Positions 52,180 through 61,003 of a stretch of 64,000 bases of DNA are shown here, piece by piece. The notes beneath the pieces were generated by a model. The model saw only the letters and a program-made list of their open reading frames with translations, had not been told where the DNA came from and did no database searches. Numbering within the stretch: the first letter of the stretch is position 1; every line of letters begins with the position of its first letter. Source of the stretch: Hyphomicrobiales bacterium (GTDB lineage: Bacteria; Pseudomonadota; Alphaproteobacteria; Rhizobiales; Rhizobiaceae). A program made the translations under genes and the position numbers. Location of the stretch: the NCBI GenBank assembly GCA_900468805.1, contig UEIF01000018.1, positions 124,001 to 188,000 on the forward strand. Direction: 5' to 3'.

Positions 52180-53213
52180 GACAGGCTGCCGCTATTCAAC
52201 TTTCGGGATTGGAGACCATCCTTTTGCGGGCACGCGAGGACAGCGTCGAATTTCCCTATCTGCTGGCCAACCACGTTCCGATGGTGCTGATCGCGCTTGA
52301 TCGCCTCGGCGCCTCGCCGGAACGGCTGGAACAATGGTACGAACAGTACCGTGAGAGCCATGCACTCCCGCCTGTGCCGCCATCGGCTGCCCCGATTATC
52401 GGGGCAGCCTGGACCGAGGCACTCGGCGACCGCACGCGTGAGGCGGATTACCGTGCCTTCTTCATCGGCGAAACCCGCCGGCTCGGCATCGATACCGTTA
52501 TCCGCACCTATCTGCCCGCCATGGTGAACGGCCTTGCCGGCAGCGCCATGCATCCTCTGATGCGTCTTGCCTATGGTGTCCTCAAGAAGGACGACGAGGA
52601 GGTCGGCACCGCGCTCGGCTACTGGGCGGCCTGTTATCTGCCGCTGCCATCAGCGACCGGTGCCGCTCCCGATACGGACGATCCGGGAAAGATCCTAGCC
52701 GATGCCGGCAATATCGAAGGCATCCGCGATTATGAGCCTGAAACCGATCTGCTCTGGCATAATATCCGCGCCGTCGCAGCACTTCCGGGCTTCCGTCCTG
52801 TTATCGATCGCCTGGCTTTCGGCGCCGATTCACCGCGCCGCATGGCCGCGACCTCGCTCGCGCTCTTTGCCGGAACCATGGATTTCTCCGCACTTCATTC
52901 CGTCACCGGCATGCACTGGCTGCGCCTCGTCTCTCCGCACCTCGAAAATGCCGAGCCGTTTTATCGCGCTTTCTGGCAGGTGATCGCCTCGCTGGTGCCG
53001 AAGATCGGCTTTCCGGCACTCCCCACCGCCGAGGCGCTGGAAGAAATGCGTAGCCGACAGGCGCCCGCCTGGGCGGAGATCAAACGCGCCGCGGTTTCCT
53101 CGGACGACGAACACGATGTCAGCCTGGTCTTTTCCGCCCTGCAGGAGGAAGAGGTGTGGAAGGATCCGCTCTATCGCGTCGTCGCGGCGCGCCGGGTCGG
53201 GCTGATTGCATAG
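52176..53213 (+). CDS. Questin oxidase-like (DUF4243) protein
   Basis: 345 residues, all-alpha, in the questin-oxidase-like family: YLLANHVPMVLIALDRLGAS (about 29-48, with the conserved NH-P-M), VNGLAGSAMHPLMRLAYGVL (about 113-132, with the conserved G-x-x-x-H), and a C-terminal SVTGMHWLRL stretch with conserved His. Fungal members carry out Baeyer-Villiger-type ring opening of anthraquinones; bacterial ones are uncharacterised. The gene overlaps the flavin protein by 4 bases and lies 3 bases ahead of the first amidohydrolase, so it is in the middle of a tightly coupled operon. Probably works with the flavoprotein on the same ring. Confidence 0.8.
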   Translation: MRQAAAIQLSGLETILLRAREDSVEFPYLLANHVPMVLIALDRLGASPERLEQWYEQYRESHALPPVPPSAAPIIGAAWTEALGDRTREADYRAFFIGETRRLGIDTVIRTYLPAMVNGLAGSAMHPLMRLAYGVLKKDDEEVGTALGYWAACYLPLPSATGAAPDTDDPGKILADAGNIEGIRDYEPETDLLWHNIRAVAALPGFRPVIDRLAFGADSPRRMAATSLALFAGTMDFSALHSVTGMHWLRLVSPHLENAEPFYRAFWQVIASLVPKIGFPALPTAEALEEMRSRQAPAWAEIKRAAVSSDDEHDVSLVFSALQEEEVWKDPLYRVVAARRVGLIA

Positions 53214-53216
53214 CGA

Positions 53217-54428
53217 ATGATGGAAGAATTGATGACGCCGAGCCTCGTAGTCGAAAACGCCAGGAGCGAAGCTGGCGAGATCGTCTCACTCGTTCTGGAG
53301 AATGACCGGATCGCCGCGCTCGGTCCGAATGCGGCCGCCGGCATCGACCCCGCAGTGCCGCGTTTCGATGCTGCCGGCGGCCTGCTTTGCCTTCCCTTCG
53401 TTGATGGTCATATTCATCTCGACAAGACGCTGATCGGCTTGCCTTTCATACCGCATATCCCCGGCGATACGGTCGCCAAGCGCATCGAGGCGGAAAAATC
53501 CCTGCGGCGCACGGTGGCTCTGCCGGTCGAAGCCCGCGGCGGCGCCCTGCTGGAGAAACTTGCAGCCTATGGCACGCTCTCCGTGCGCAGCCACGTCGAT
53601 ATCGATACCGAAGTTGGCCTGAAAGGCCTTGAGGCCGTGCTTTCACTGAAGCAGAGCCATGGTCACCTCGTCGACATCCAGACTGTTGCCTTCCCGCAAT
53701 CCGGCGTGCTGCGCGATCCCGGTACCGCGGAGCTGCTCGATGCGGCTATCGCCGCCGGCGCCGATCTCGTCGGCGGCCTCGACCCCGCCGGCATCGATAA
53801 CGACGTGACCGGCCATCTCGATGCGATCTTCGCTGTCGCTGGCAAATACGGCGTCGGGCTCGATATCCATCTGCATGACGGCGGCGCACTCGGCGCCTTC
53901 GAGCTTCGCCAGATCGCCGATCGCACGACGGCACTCGGCCTCGAAGGCAAGGTGGTCGTCAGCCACGCTTTCTGCCTCGGCGAGTTGGACGATGTCGATT
54001 TCGGCCGCACGGCCGCCGCACTCGCCAGGTCGGGCATAGCGATCATGACCAGCGCGCCGGGACCCGTGCCCATGCCGCCGGTCAAGCGGCTTGGCGCTGC
54101 CGGCGTCCGTCTCTTCTGTGCCAACGACAATATCCGCGACGCCTGGTCGCCTTTCGGCAATGGCGACATGCTGGAGCGTGTCGGCATTCTCTGCGATCGC
54201 CAGGATTTCCGTTCGGATGAGGATCTGGCTGCGGCCTTCCGCCTGGCGACGCAGGCGCCGGCCGAAATCCTCGGCCGTGCCGTCCGGCCGCTCCAGGCCG
54301 GTTCGCCCGCCGATTTTGTCATCCTGCCTGCCGCGTCGCTGGCAGAGGCCGTCGCTGCCCGTCCCCTCGATCGTACCGTCTTCCGCGGCGGCGTCATCAT
54401 CGCCCGCGGCGGCCGGCTCGTCGTCTGA
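53217..54428 (+). CDS. CodA-like amidohydrolase (cytosine deaminase family), first copy
   Basis: 403 residues. Metal-dependent TIM-barrel: HxH in FVDGHIHLDKTLIG (about 61-74), LDIHLHDGG (about 215-223), VVSHAFCLGELDD (about 245-257), and the catalytic Asp in FCANDNIRDAWSPFG (about 300-314). The sequence layout follows E. coli CodA/AtzC-type enzymes, which deaminate or deamidate ring carbonyl-amines. Start: ATG 53217, three bases after the upstream stop. Two further amidohydrolases follow. Substrate unknown; a cyclic amide, pyrimidine or triazine-like compound is plausible. Confidence 0.87.
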   Translation: MMEELMTPSLVVENARSEAGEIVSLVLENDRIAALGPNAAAGIDPAVPRFDAAGGLLCLPFVDGHIHLDKTLIGLPFIPHIPGDTVAKRIEAEKSLRRTVALPVEARGGALLEKLAAYGTLSVRSHVDIDTEVGLKGLEAVLSLKQSHGHLVDIQTVAFPQSGVLRDPGTAELLDAAIAAGADLVGGLDPAGIDNDVTGHLDAIFAVAGKYGVGLDIHLHDGGALGAFELRQIADRTTALGLEGKVVVSHAFCLGELDDVDFGRTAAALARSGIAIMTSAPGPVPMPPVKRLGAAGVRLFCANDNIRDAWSPFGNGDMLERVGILCDRQDFRSDEDLAAAFRLATQAPAEILGRAVRPLQAGSPADFVILPAASLAEAVAARPLDRTVFRGGVIIARGGRLVV

Positions 54429-54465
54429 CTTTTCCATTCACGCATGGCGCATGGGAGCATCGCTG

Positions 54466-55815
54466 ATGAAGGGCCGACTCTGGATACAATCACCGCTCGC
54501 TATCATGGCCGAGGACGCTGGAGGCGGCATTGTCATCGAGAATGGCCGCATCATCGAGCTGGTCGCGGCGGGACGGCAGCCTGCTGCCTTGGTTGATGCA
54601 CGCTTCGACGCCAGCCGCCACGTCGTCATTCCGGGTCTCGTCAACACCCATCACCATATGTTCCAGACGCTGACGCGCGCCCATCCGGCGGCAATCAACA
54701 AGTCGCTCTGGCCGTGGATCCGCGCACTTTACCCGATCTGGGCGAAGAGCATGACGCCCGAAGCCTTCCGTCTTGCCGTCCGTCTCGCGCTGACCGAGCT
54801 GCTTCTCTCCGGCTGCACCACCACCTCAGACCATCATTATCTCTACGCCACTGGCCTCGAAGACGCGATGGATGTGGAGGCCGAGGAGGCGGCCCGTCTC
54901 GGCATGCGCATTACGCTGACGCGGGGCAGTCTCAACATCAAGGATCAGCAGGGTGTCATTTCGCCCGCCAATGTCGTGCAGGATGACGACACGATCCTCG
55001 CCGACAGCGAGCGCGTGCTCAGGCGCTATCACGACCGCTCCGAAGGGGCGATGACGCAGGTGGCGCTCGCGCCCTGTGCGCCGTTCGACGTCACGCTGGA
55101 ATTAATGCGCGAAACGGCGGCGCTGGCGGAACGCTACGATTGCCGGCTCCACACCCATCTGGTCGAGACCAAGGCGGAAGCCGAATTCTGCCGCAGCAAG
55201 TTCGCCTGCACGCCGGTGGAATATCTCGACCACTGTAATTGGCTGAACGCCCGCACCTGGCTCGCCCACGGCATCCATTTCGACGATGCCGAGATCGCCG
55301 AGCTCGGCCGGCACGGCGTCGGCATCTGCCATTGCCCGACCTCGAACATGGTGCTTGCATCGGGCATGTGCCGCACCTGCGAGCTGGAGGTTGCCGGGGC
55401 GCCAGTCGGTCTCGGCGTCGACGGTTCGGCCTCCAACGACAATTCCAACCTGATGGAAAGCGTGCGCCATGCCCTGATGCTGAACCGCCTGACCTATGGC
55501 GCCGAAGCCGTCACCCATCTCGACGTGCTGCGTTGGGGAACCGCCGGCTCGGCAAGACTGCTCGGCCGTGACGACATCGGCACCATTGCGCCCGGCCGCC
55601 AGGCGGACATTTCCTTCTACAAGCTCGACGAATTGCGTTTCTCCGGTGCCGGCGATCCGCTGGCCTCCCTGGTGCTCTGCGGTGCCACCACGGCCGACCG
55701 CGTCATGATCGCAGGCGAATGGCGCGTCACCGACGGTATGCCCGCGGGCGTCGATATCGAGGCGCTGATCGCCGATCACAACCGCGTCGCCCGCAATTTC
55801 CTTTTGTCCGTCTGA
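54466..55815 (+). CDS. 8-oxoguanine deaminase-like amidohydrolase
   Basis: 449 residues from the ATG at 54466 (GGGAG eight bases upstream); the longer frame to 54091 overlaps the previous gene. It matches the 8-oxoguanine deaminase/AtzB-like group: LWIQSPLAIMAEDAGGGIVI near the N-terminus, HxH in GLVNTHHHMFQTLTRAHP (about 60-77), SGCTTTSDHHYLYATG (about 120), HTHLVET (about 228), AHGIHFDD (about 268) and GLGVDGSASNDNSNLM (about 315). The enzyme hydrolyses an exocyclic amino group from a purine-like ring. 37 bases after the first amidohydrolase and 9 before the next. Substrate in this operon need not be 8-oxoguanine. Confidence 0.88.
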   Translation: MKGRLWIQSPLAIMAEDAGGGIVIENGRIIELVAAGRQPAALVDARFDASRHVVIPGLVNTHHHMFQTLTRAHPAAINKSLWPWIRALYPIWAKSMTPEAFRLAVRLALTELLLSGCTTTSDHHYLYATGLEDAMDVEAEEAARLGMRITLTRGSLNIKDQQGVISPANVVQDDDTILADSERVLRRYHDRSEGAMTQVALAPCAPFDVTLELMRETAALAERYDCRLHTHLVETKAEAEFCRSKFACTPVEYLDHCNWLNARTWLAHGIHFDDAEIAELGRHGVGICHCPTSNMVLASGMCRTCELEVAGAPVGLGVDGSASNDNSNLMESVRHALMLNRLTYGAEAVTHLDVLRWGTAGSARLLGRDDIGTIAPGRQADISFYKLDELRFSGAGDPLASLVLCGATTADRVMIAGEWRVTDGMPAGVDIEALIADHNRVARNFLLSV

Positions 55816-55824
55816 GGAGGCTTC

Positions 55825-57057
55825 ATGGCGATCGACTTCGTCATCCGCAATGCCCGAATGGCCGGCTTGAGCGAACCGACCGACATTGCCTTCGAGGTGG
55901 GCCGCATCGCGGCGATTGGGCCTCGTTTCGTCTGCGATGCGCCGCACTATGATGCCGAAGGGAAATTCGCCTGCGCAGGCCTCATCGAAACCCACATCCA
56001 TCTCGACAAGGCCGGCATCATCAGCCGCTGCAACCTCTGCGCAGGAACACTCGCTGAGGCTGTCAGCGAAACCTCCCGAGCCAAGGCCGTCTTTACCGAG
56101 GAAGACGTCTATGCCCGCGCTGCTGCGGTCGTCGAAAAGGCGATACTCAACGGTACCACCCGCCTGCGTACCTTCGTCGAGATCGACCCGCGTGCCGGTT
56201 TCCGCTCCTTCGAGGCGATCAAAAAACTGAAGGCCGACTATGCCGCCCTCATCGACATCGAGATCTGCGCCTTTGCCCAGGAGGGCCTGACGAACGATCC
56301 CGGCACGGAGGATATGCTCGAACAGGCGCTGAAGGCGGGTGCAGATCTGGTGGGGGGCTGCCCCTACACCGATCCGGCGCCGGCCGAACACATCCGCCGC
56401 ATCTTCGATCTCGCCATTCGCCACGACGTTGCCGTCGATTTCCACCTCGATTTCGACCTCGAGCCCGCTGGCTCCAACCTCCCTGTCGTCGTCGCCGAGA
56501 CCCTCGCACGCCGCTACCAGGGGCGCGTCTCGGTCGGCCATGTCACCAAGCTCTCTGCTCTGCCGCCGGAAGAGCTGGAGCCGATCGGCCGTCGTCTTGC
56601 CGAGGCCGGCATCGCATTGACCGTCCTGCCGGCCACCGATCTCTTCCTCACCGGCCGTAATTCGACCCATCTCGTCCCGCGCGGCGTGACACCCGCTCAC
56701 CGGTTGGCAGCACTCGGTGTCGTCACGACCATCTCCACCAACAATGTCCTGAATCCGTTCACGCCCTTCGGAGACGTCAACCTGATGCGCATGGCGAATC
56801 TCTTTGCCAACGTCGCCCAGATCGGCACCGCCGATGGCCTCGACACTGTCTTCACCATGATCACGACGCAGGCTGCCACGCTCCTGGGAAGAAAGGGTTA
56901 CGGTATTGCGATCGGCAGCGCGGCAGATATCGTCCTCTTCGACGCCCCCTCGGCTGTCGACGCCGTCGCGACAATCGCCCCGGCGAGCGCCGGCTGGAAA
57001 AATGGTCGCCAGAGCTTCCTTCGCCCGCGGCCGCAGCTTTTCCTGGGACAAGGCTAG
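55825..57057 (+). CDS. CodA-like amidohydrolase, second copy with altered active site
   Basis: 410 residues, related to the first CodA-like gene. HxH in LIETHIHLDKAGI (about 52-64), VDFHLDFDLEP (about 210-220) and VSVGHVTKLSA (about 233-243) are present. The segment that carries the catalytic Asp in CodA (in E. coli GHDDV) reads STNNVLNPFTPFGD (about 306-319), so the Asp is replaced by Asn. This may be a subfamily with a different mechanism. Last gene of the plus operon, before a convergent gap. Confidence 0.82.
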   Translation: MAIDFVIRNARMAGLSEPTDIAFEVGRIAAIGPRFVCDAPHYDAEGKFACAGLIETHIHLDKAGIISRCNLCAGTLAEAVSETSRAKAVFTEEDVYARAAAVVEKAILNGTTRLRTFVEIDPRAGFRSFEAIKKLKADYAALIDIEICAFAQEGLTNDPGTEDMLEQALKAGADLVGGCPYTDPAPAEHIRRIFDLAIRHDVAVDFHLDFDLEPAGSNLPVVVAETLARRYQGRVSVGHVTKLSALPPEELEPIGRRLAEAGIALTVLPATDLFLTGRNSTHLVPRGVTPAHRLAALGVVTTISTNNVLNPFTPFGDVNLMRMANLFANVAQIGTADGLDTVFTMITTQAATLLGRKGYGIAIGSAADIVLFDAPSAVDAVATIAPASAGWKNGRQSFLRPRPQLFLGQG

Positions 57058-57241
57058 CACCGCACACGCTTCGCGTTAGGCGTCCGGAAGACCATTGGAC
57101 AAAAGGCCGGCGGTCCCTGGACTGAAACCTGGCCGCGATCGCTCGACAGCGGCTGGCAGGACGGCGCACGGAACGCTTTCGCGCCCTGGCGCGAGGGCGA
57201 CATGGGCAGATCAGTTGCGGTCCGGAAACCCCCGCGGGTGT
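57058..57241. other. Convergent gap between the two catabolic operons
   Basis: About 180 GC-rich bases with no gene and no clear T-tailed hairpin. Confidence 0.45.
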
Positions 57242-58132
57242 TCAGGCCTTGTCGCGATAGGCTTTTAGCAGAGCGATGTTGGAGGCATGTACCTCCTCGT
57301 AGGCGGGAATGTAGATCAGCGCGCCGCTCTTGACGTCCTGGCCAACGGCCTCGGACAGGGCCTGGTTCCAGATTTCCGGTTCGGCAACATCCTCGTTCAT
57401 CGCCTCGACATAGCGGATCGTCGCGTCGATGAACGAAGGCTCGTAGCCGCCGGTAAGGATGCGGTCCGGATCGCCGTGGCAGGGAAGAATTTTTGCGATG
57501 GGGAAGGAGCTCAACCGCCTCAGTTCATCCAGATGTACCGGTAGGGCGGCGGGGTCCGTCATATAGGTAACGGTGTCCTCCAAAGTATCGCCTGCAAACA
57601 GTAGTCGTTCTTTCGGCAGCCACAGGACGGTCGCGTCCGCGCTGTGGATGTTGAATTCATGGAGCTCGACGACGCGGCTGCCGACGGTGATCGTCAGGGT
57701 GCCGTCGAACAGGGTGTTTGGCATGACGACCGGCTCGATCTTCGGCAGGCGGGTAGCGATCCGCGGCTTTTCCGCTTCGAGAAGGCTTGCAGTCGCACTG
57801 TTGGCGACAATTTCGCAATCGGCAAACACCTCGTTGCCGGCGATATGGTCGTTGTGGAAATGACTGAGGACGACGGTAATCTTCGCCACACCCAGACCTT
57901 CCAGATGAGCGCGAATGGCGCGGGCGTGGTCAAGGCTGATATGGGTGTCATAGACCAACGCTTCGTTTCCATCGACGATCGCATAGGAGGCGATGCCGAG
58001 GCTGAAGGCGCCGTCATCCAGCCAGTTCGGCCCTTCCGAATAAAGCCGCTTGCCGGCGATACGGCCGTCATAATAGGCAAAAATGCCCGGATAGGGTTCG
58101 AATATCCTGAAGTCGTCCAGCATTCCCGTCAT
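57242..58132 (-). CDS. Metallo-beta-lactamase-fold hydrolase
   Basis: 296 residues from the ATG at 58132 (GGAG eight bases ahead); M at 58123 is an alternative. The zinc motif VLSHFHNDHIAGNE (about 84-97, HxHxDH) is followed by EFNIHSADATVLWL with a ligand His (about 158), LLFAGDTLEDTVTY (about 172-185, Asp ligand) and LPCHGDPDRILTGG (about 225-238, His). The family hydrolyses lactones, thioesters or other esters/amides. It is last in the minus-strand operon, 46 bases after the M20 gene. Substrate unknown; a lactone or cyclic product of the oxygenase step is possible. Confidence 0.87.
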   Translation of the reverse strand: MTGMLDDFRIFEPYPGIFAYYDGRIAGKRLYSEGPNWLDDGAFSLGIASYAIVDGNEALVYDTHISLDHARAIRAHLEGLGVAKITVVLSHFHNDHIAGNEVFADCEIVANSATASLLEAEKPRIATRLPKIEPVVMPNTLFDGTLTITVGSRVVELHEFNIHSADATVLWLPKERLLFAGDTLEDTVTYMTDPAALPVHLDELRRLSSFPIAKILPCHGDPDRILTGGYEPSFIDATIRYVEAMNEDVAEPEIWNQALSEAVGQDVKSGALIYIPAYEEVHASNIALLKAYRDKA

Positions 58133-58178
58133 TCGATCGTCTCCGTATATCGGCTCCAAGTTCTGATGATCGGGGCAC

Positions 58179-59564
58179 CTATCGCGCCCAGGTCGCATCC
58201 CAGAAGGACTGCGGGTCCTTTGCCAGCACGTCGGAAATTGTCGGTGCCGGTCCGGTAATGTGTTTGCCGCCGGTACGTTCGGTGAGTTCCGCCTTGGCGG
58301 CGGCGACCGTTTCCGGCGATACCAGCAATGCAATCGCGGCCATGGCCAGCGCTTCGGATGCCATCAGCGGGCCGGGACTGCTCGACGAATGCCCCGACAG
58401 CGCCGTCCAGGCCCAGTGATGGATCGGCACATTGTCCGGATAGGCCCAGTTAACCCGGCCGAGCGGGATTTGCCAGCTGATGTCGCCGTCGTCCTGGCCG
58501 TAGTAGTCGATGCCGGTGTCGAAATATTCCAGCTCGCGATGCAGCTTGAATGGCTTGCCGGGATCGCAGGCCGCGGAGAGTTCCTCCATCCATGCGATGT
58601 CCGCATCGGTCCAGCGCGGCGGGCCGAGTTCCCGAAGGCATTTATCCAGCACGCGGCCGACCGTGTCATTGCCGAGATAACCGCGGCAATTGGCGATCTG
58701 CTCGGATACCAGCTCGACACCCTGTTCGGCGGCGATGCGGCTATAGGTGTCATGCATCAGCTTGTAGCCCACCTGCACCACGTCGAAGTCGTAGTGCCGG
58801 ACGGAAGACCAGAGGCGGACTTCTTCGGGTGTCACGCCGGGCGTGATACCGGCAAAACGATAGACGTGCTTCAGCTGCAGATCGGGCACGTCCTGGCGCA
58901 GGCGGTCGAATTCCGCATAAGCGGCTTCGGCGGCGAGCAGTGCATTGCGGGTGGCGGTCTTGCCGCCATGGGCACTTTCGCCGATGAACTTGAACTCGCC
59001 GCTTGCCATTGCATGACAAGGCCTTGCAAGTGAACCGTTCTGGTAATCGCCATGCGAGGTCAGCACGAGGTCGAGGCCGTCGAACACGCCGGCGGCCTGA
59101 AGCGCCAGCTTGCCCCAGCCGATCTCTTCGGCCGGGCAGCCGATGATGGCGATTTCGCCCCCAAGGCCAAGCTCGACCATCGCCTTTGCCGCGGCGATAC
59201 CGGCGCCGGTGTTGGCCGGACCGATATGGTTGTGGCCGCAGCCATGACCGGGCTTGCGGCGGTTGCCCTGGCGATAGGGAACCGCATCATTGTAGAGGCT
59301 CGGCAGCGCGTCATATTCGATCAGGATGCCGACCTTCGGGCCTTCGCCATTAACAATGCGGGCGATGAACGCCGTCGGCACACCGCCGATACCCCGCTCG
59401 ACGGTAAAACCGTGCCGTTCGATGAAGTCGCAGAGGATCACCTGCGACCTATATTCCAGTGCCGGCAGTTCCGGCACTTTCCACATCTCGGCAAAAAGCT
59501 CTTCGATCTCGGCGGCAAGGCCGGACCAGATGCGGCAAGTTTCCGTCGTCACGCGATCTGGCAT
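58179..59564 (-). CDS. M20-family amidohydrolase (AbgB/amino-acyl hydrolase type)
   Basis: 461 residues from the ATG at 59564. M20 metallopeptidase-type amidase with VGILIEYDALPSLYNDAVPY (about 77-96), HGCGHNHIGPANTGAGIAAA (about 105-124), IGCPAEEIGWGKLALQAAG (about 141-159), and a dimerisation domain with SAHGGKTATRNALLAAEAAY (about 196-215). Enzymes of this group cut p-aminobenzoyl-glutamate, N-carbamoyl or N-acyl amino acids. It starts one base after the cysteine hydrolase stop, so translation is coupled. Cytoplasmic; substrate unknown. Confidence 0.88.
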   Translation of the reverse strand: MPDRVTTETCRIWSGLAAEIEELFAEMWKVPELPALEYRSQVILCDFIERHGFTVERGIGGVPTAFIARIVNGEGPKVGILIEYDALPSLYNDAVPYRQGNRRKPGHGCGHNHIGPANTGAGIAAAKAMVELGLGGEIAIIGCPAEEIGWGKLALQAAGVFDGLDLVLTSHGDYQNGSLARPCHAMASGEFKFIGESAHGGKTATRNALLAAEAAYAEFDRLRQDVPDLQLKHVYRFAGITPGVTPEEVRLWSSVRHYDFDVVQVGYKLMHDTYSRIAAEQGVELVSEQIANCRGYLGNDTVGRVLDKCLRELGPPRWTDADIAWMEELSAACDPGKPFKLHRELEYFDTGIDYYGQDDGDISWQIPLGRVNWAYPDNVPIHHWAWTALSGHSSSSPGPLMASEALAMAAIALLVSPETVAAAKAELTERTGGKHITGPAPTISDVLAKDPQSFWDATWAR

Positions 59565-59565
59565 A

Positions 59566-60186
59566 TCAGGCTGCCTTGCCTTGCTTGAAGGAAAGGAAGG
59601 CCTCGTTGATCTCGGCTGCTGTGCGGCGGGCGCCGTGCTGAAGATACTCCATGTTGGCGAGGGCTGCGTCATGCGCCTCGATGGAAGACCCGGCGACGCA
59701 ATCCTCGACAACGCGGCAATGGTAATCCGACTGGTGACCGTCGGCGAAGGTATAATGCACGCAGATATTGGTGAGGCCGCCGACGAGGATCAGCGTATCG
59801 GCCTTCAGCCCGCGCAGAAGGATCTGCAGGTCAGTGCCGATAAAACCGGAATAACGGCGCTTGACGATGACATAGTCGTCGTCGCGCAGGCCGACTTCCT
59901 CGGCGGCGATCGCTGTGCCCGGCCAGTCTTCGCGCAGGTGCATGTCCTCGTCGCCATCCATCTCGCGGCCGTAATCGACGCCGCTCTTGCGGTGGCTTTC
60001 CTGCAGGAAGATGATCGGCACGCCGCCTTCGCGCGCGGCATCGATGACGGTGCGGGCCATGCGCATGCGCTCGGCTATGCCCGGCATCAGGGGAATGGAG
60101 CCATCATCGTCGAAACCGACCTTCTGGATATCAACGACGATCAGCACCGGCTGGCCGACGATCATGGGGTTTTGCTTCTTTGGCAT
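59566..60186 (-). CDS. Isochorismatase-like cysteine hydrolase
   Basis: 206 residues from the ATG at 60186 (AAGGAG eight bases ahead). The Asp-Lys-Cys triad is visible: VLIVVDIQK (Asp about 20), YVIVKRRYSGFIGTDL (Lys about 109) and GGLTNICVHYTFADG (Cys about 142), with the cis-peptide GGLTN. The family includes nicotinamidase, biuret hydrolase, maleamate amidohydrolase and RutB. It ends one base before the M20 gene and overlaps the end of the upstream permease frame region, in the operon of the PotABCD-type transporter. Likely hydrolyses a small amide or carbamoyl product of the imported compound. Confidence 0.9.
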   Translation of the reverse strand: MPKKQNPMIVGQPVLIVVDIQKVGFDDDGSIPLMPGIAERMRMARTVIDAAREGGVPIIFLQESHRKSGVDYGREMDGDEDMHLREDWPGTAIAAEEVGLRDDDYVIVKRRYSGFIGTDLQILLRGLKADTLILVGGLTNICVHYTFADGHQSDYHCRVVEDCVAGSSIEAHDAALANMEYLQHGARRTAAEINEAFLSFKQGKAA

Positions 60187-60202
60187 GGGATGCTCCTTGA
60201 TC

Positions 60203-61003
60203 TTAAAAACGTGCACCGAGAAGTTTCGGAAGATTGCCCAGGCGGGCGACGGTGATGAAGCCGAAAAGGCCGATCAGCATGAAGAATACGGCGCCGACGC
60301 ACATGGTCGGTGAGAAGCCGGTGCGCATGCTGGAGAAGATCTTAACCGGCATGGTCTCGGCGGTGAAACCGGCCACCATGAAGGCGATGACATACTCGTT
60401 GAGGCTGAAGATCGCGACGAAGATGAAGCTGGACGCGACGAAGGGCAGCACCATCGGTATCGCGACGGTTCTGAGGATGTCGTTGTCGCGGGCGCCCATC
60501 GTCCGGGCCGCCTCGACGAGCGACTTGTCGATGCTGGAGAAACCGAGCGAGATCATCACCAACGGCACGGCAACGAAGGTGACGGCATGGCTGATGACAA
60601 TGTTCTCGATCTGGCCGACATGCCGGACCGTGCCCCAGAAAAGAAGGAACAGGACGGCGATGACGACCGGCGGCAGGATGAAGGGAACGCCCGCCATTCC
60701 CGCCAATATCTTTGCGAAGCGCGAATTGGTCTTCCACTGGCTGTAGGCGATCGGGAAGGCGACGCTGATTGTCAGCAGCGACGCAGCGATGGCGATGCCG
60801 ACCGAGCGCATGAAGGCTGTGGTCCAGGCCGGGTCCTGCATGAAGGCAGAATACCAACGCAGGCTGATATTCTGCGGAGGAAAGGTCATCTGTGCCGTGC
60901 TGTTGAAGCTGACGCCGGCGACGATGATCAGCGGTGCCGCCAGGAAAAGGGCCAGGCAGACGAGGAAGATCTGACGCAGGGTTTTCTGGATGAACCGGCT
61001 CAT
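60203..61003 (-). CDS. ABC transporter permease (PotC type)
   Basis: 266 residues with six predicted membrane helices and an EAA loop IDKSLVEAARTMGARDNDIL (about 155-174). PotC-type permease of the polyamine/opine/iron group of importers. The ATG at 61003 overlaps the stop of the other permease by four bases. Its stop is 16 bases from the cysteine hydrolase start. Confidence 0.92.
   Translation of the reverse strand: MSRFIQKTLRQIFLVCLALFLAAPLIIVAGVSFNSTAQMTFPPQNISLRWYSAFMQDPAWTTAFMRSVGIAIAASLLTISVAFPIAYSQWKTNSRFAKILAGMAGVPFILPPVVIAVLFLLFWGTVRHVGQIENIVISHAVTFVAVPLVMISLGFSSIDKSLVEAARTMGARDNDILRTVAIPMVLPFVASSFIFVAIFSLNEYVIAFMVAGFTAETMPVKIFSSMRTGFSPTMCVGAVFFMLIGLFGFITVARLGNLPKLLGARF

Noticed and set aside
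55102..57060. A 652-residue minus-strand frame opposite two amidohydrolase genes
   Set aside because: Long antisense frame caused by high GC at third positions; the plus-strand proteins have clear motifs and starts.
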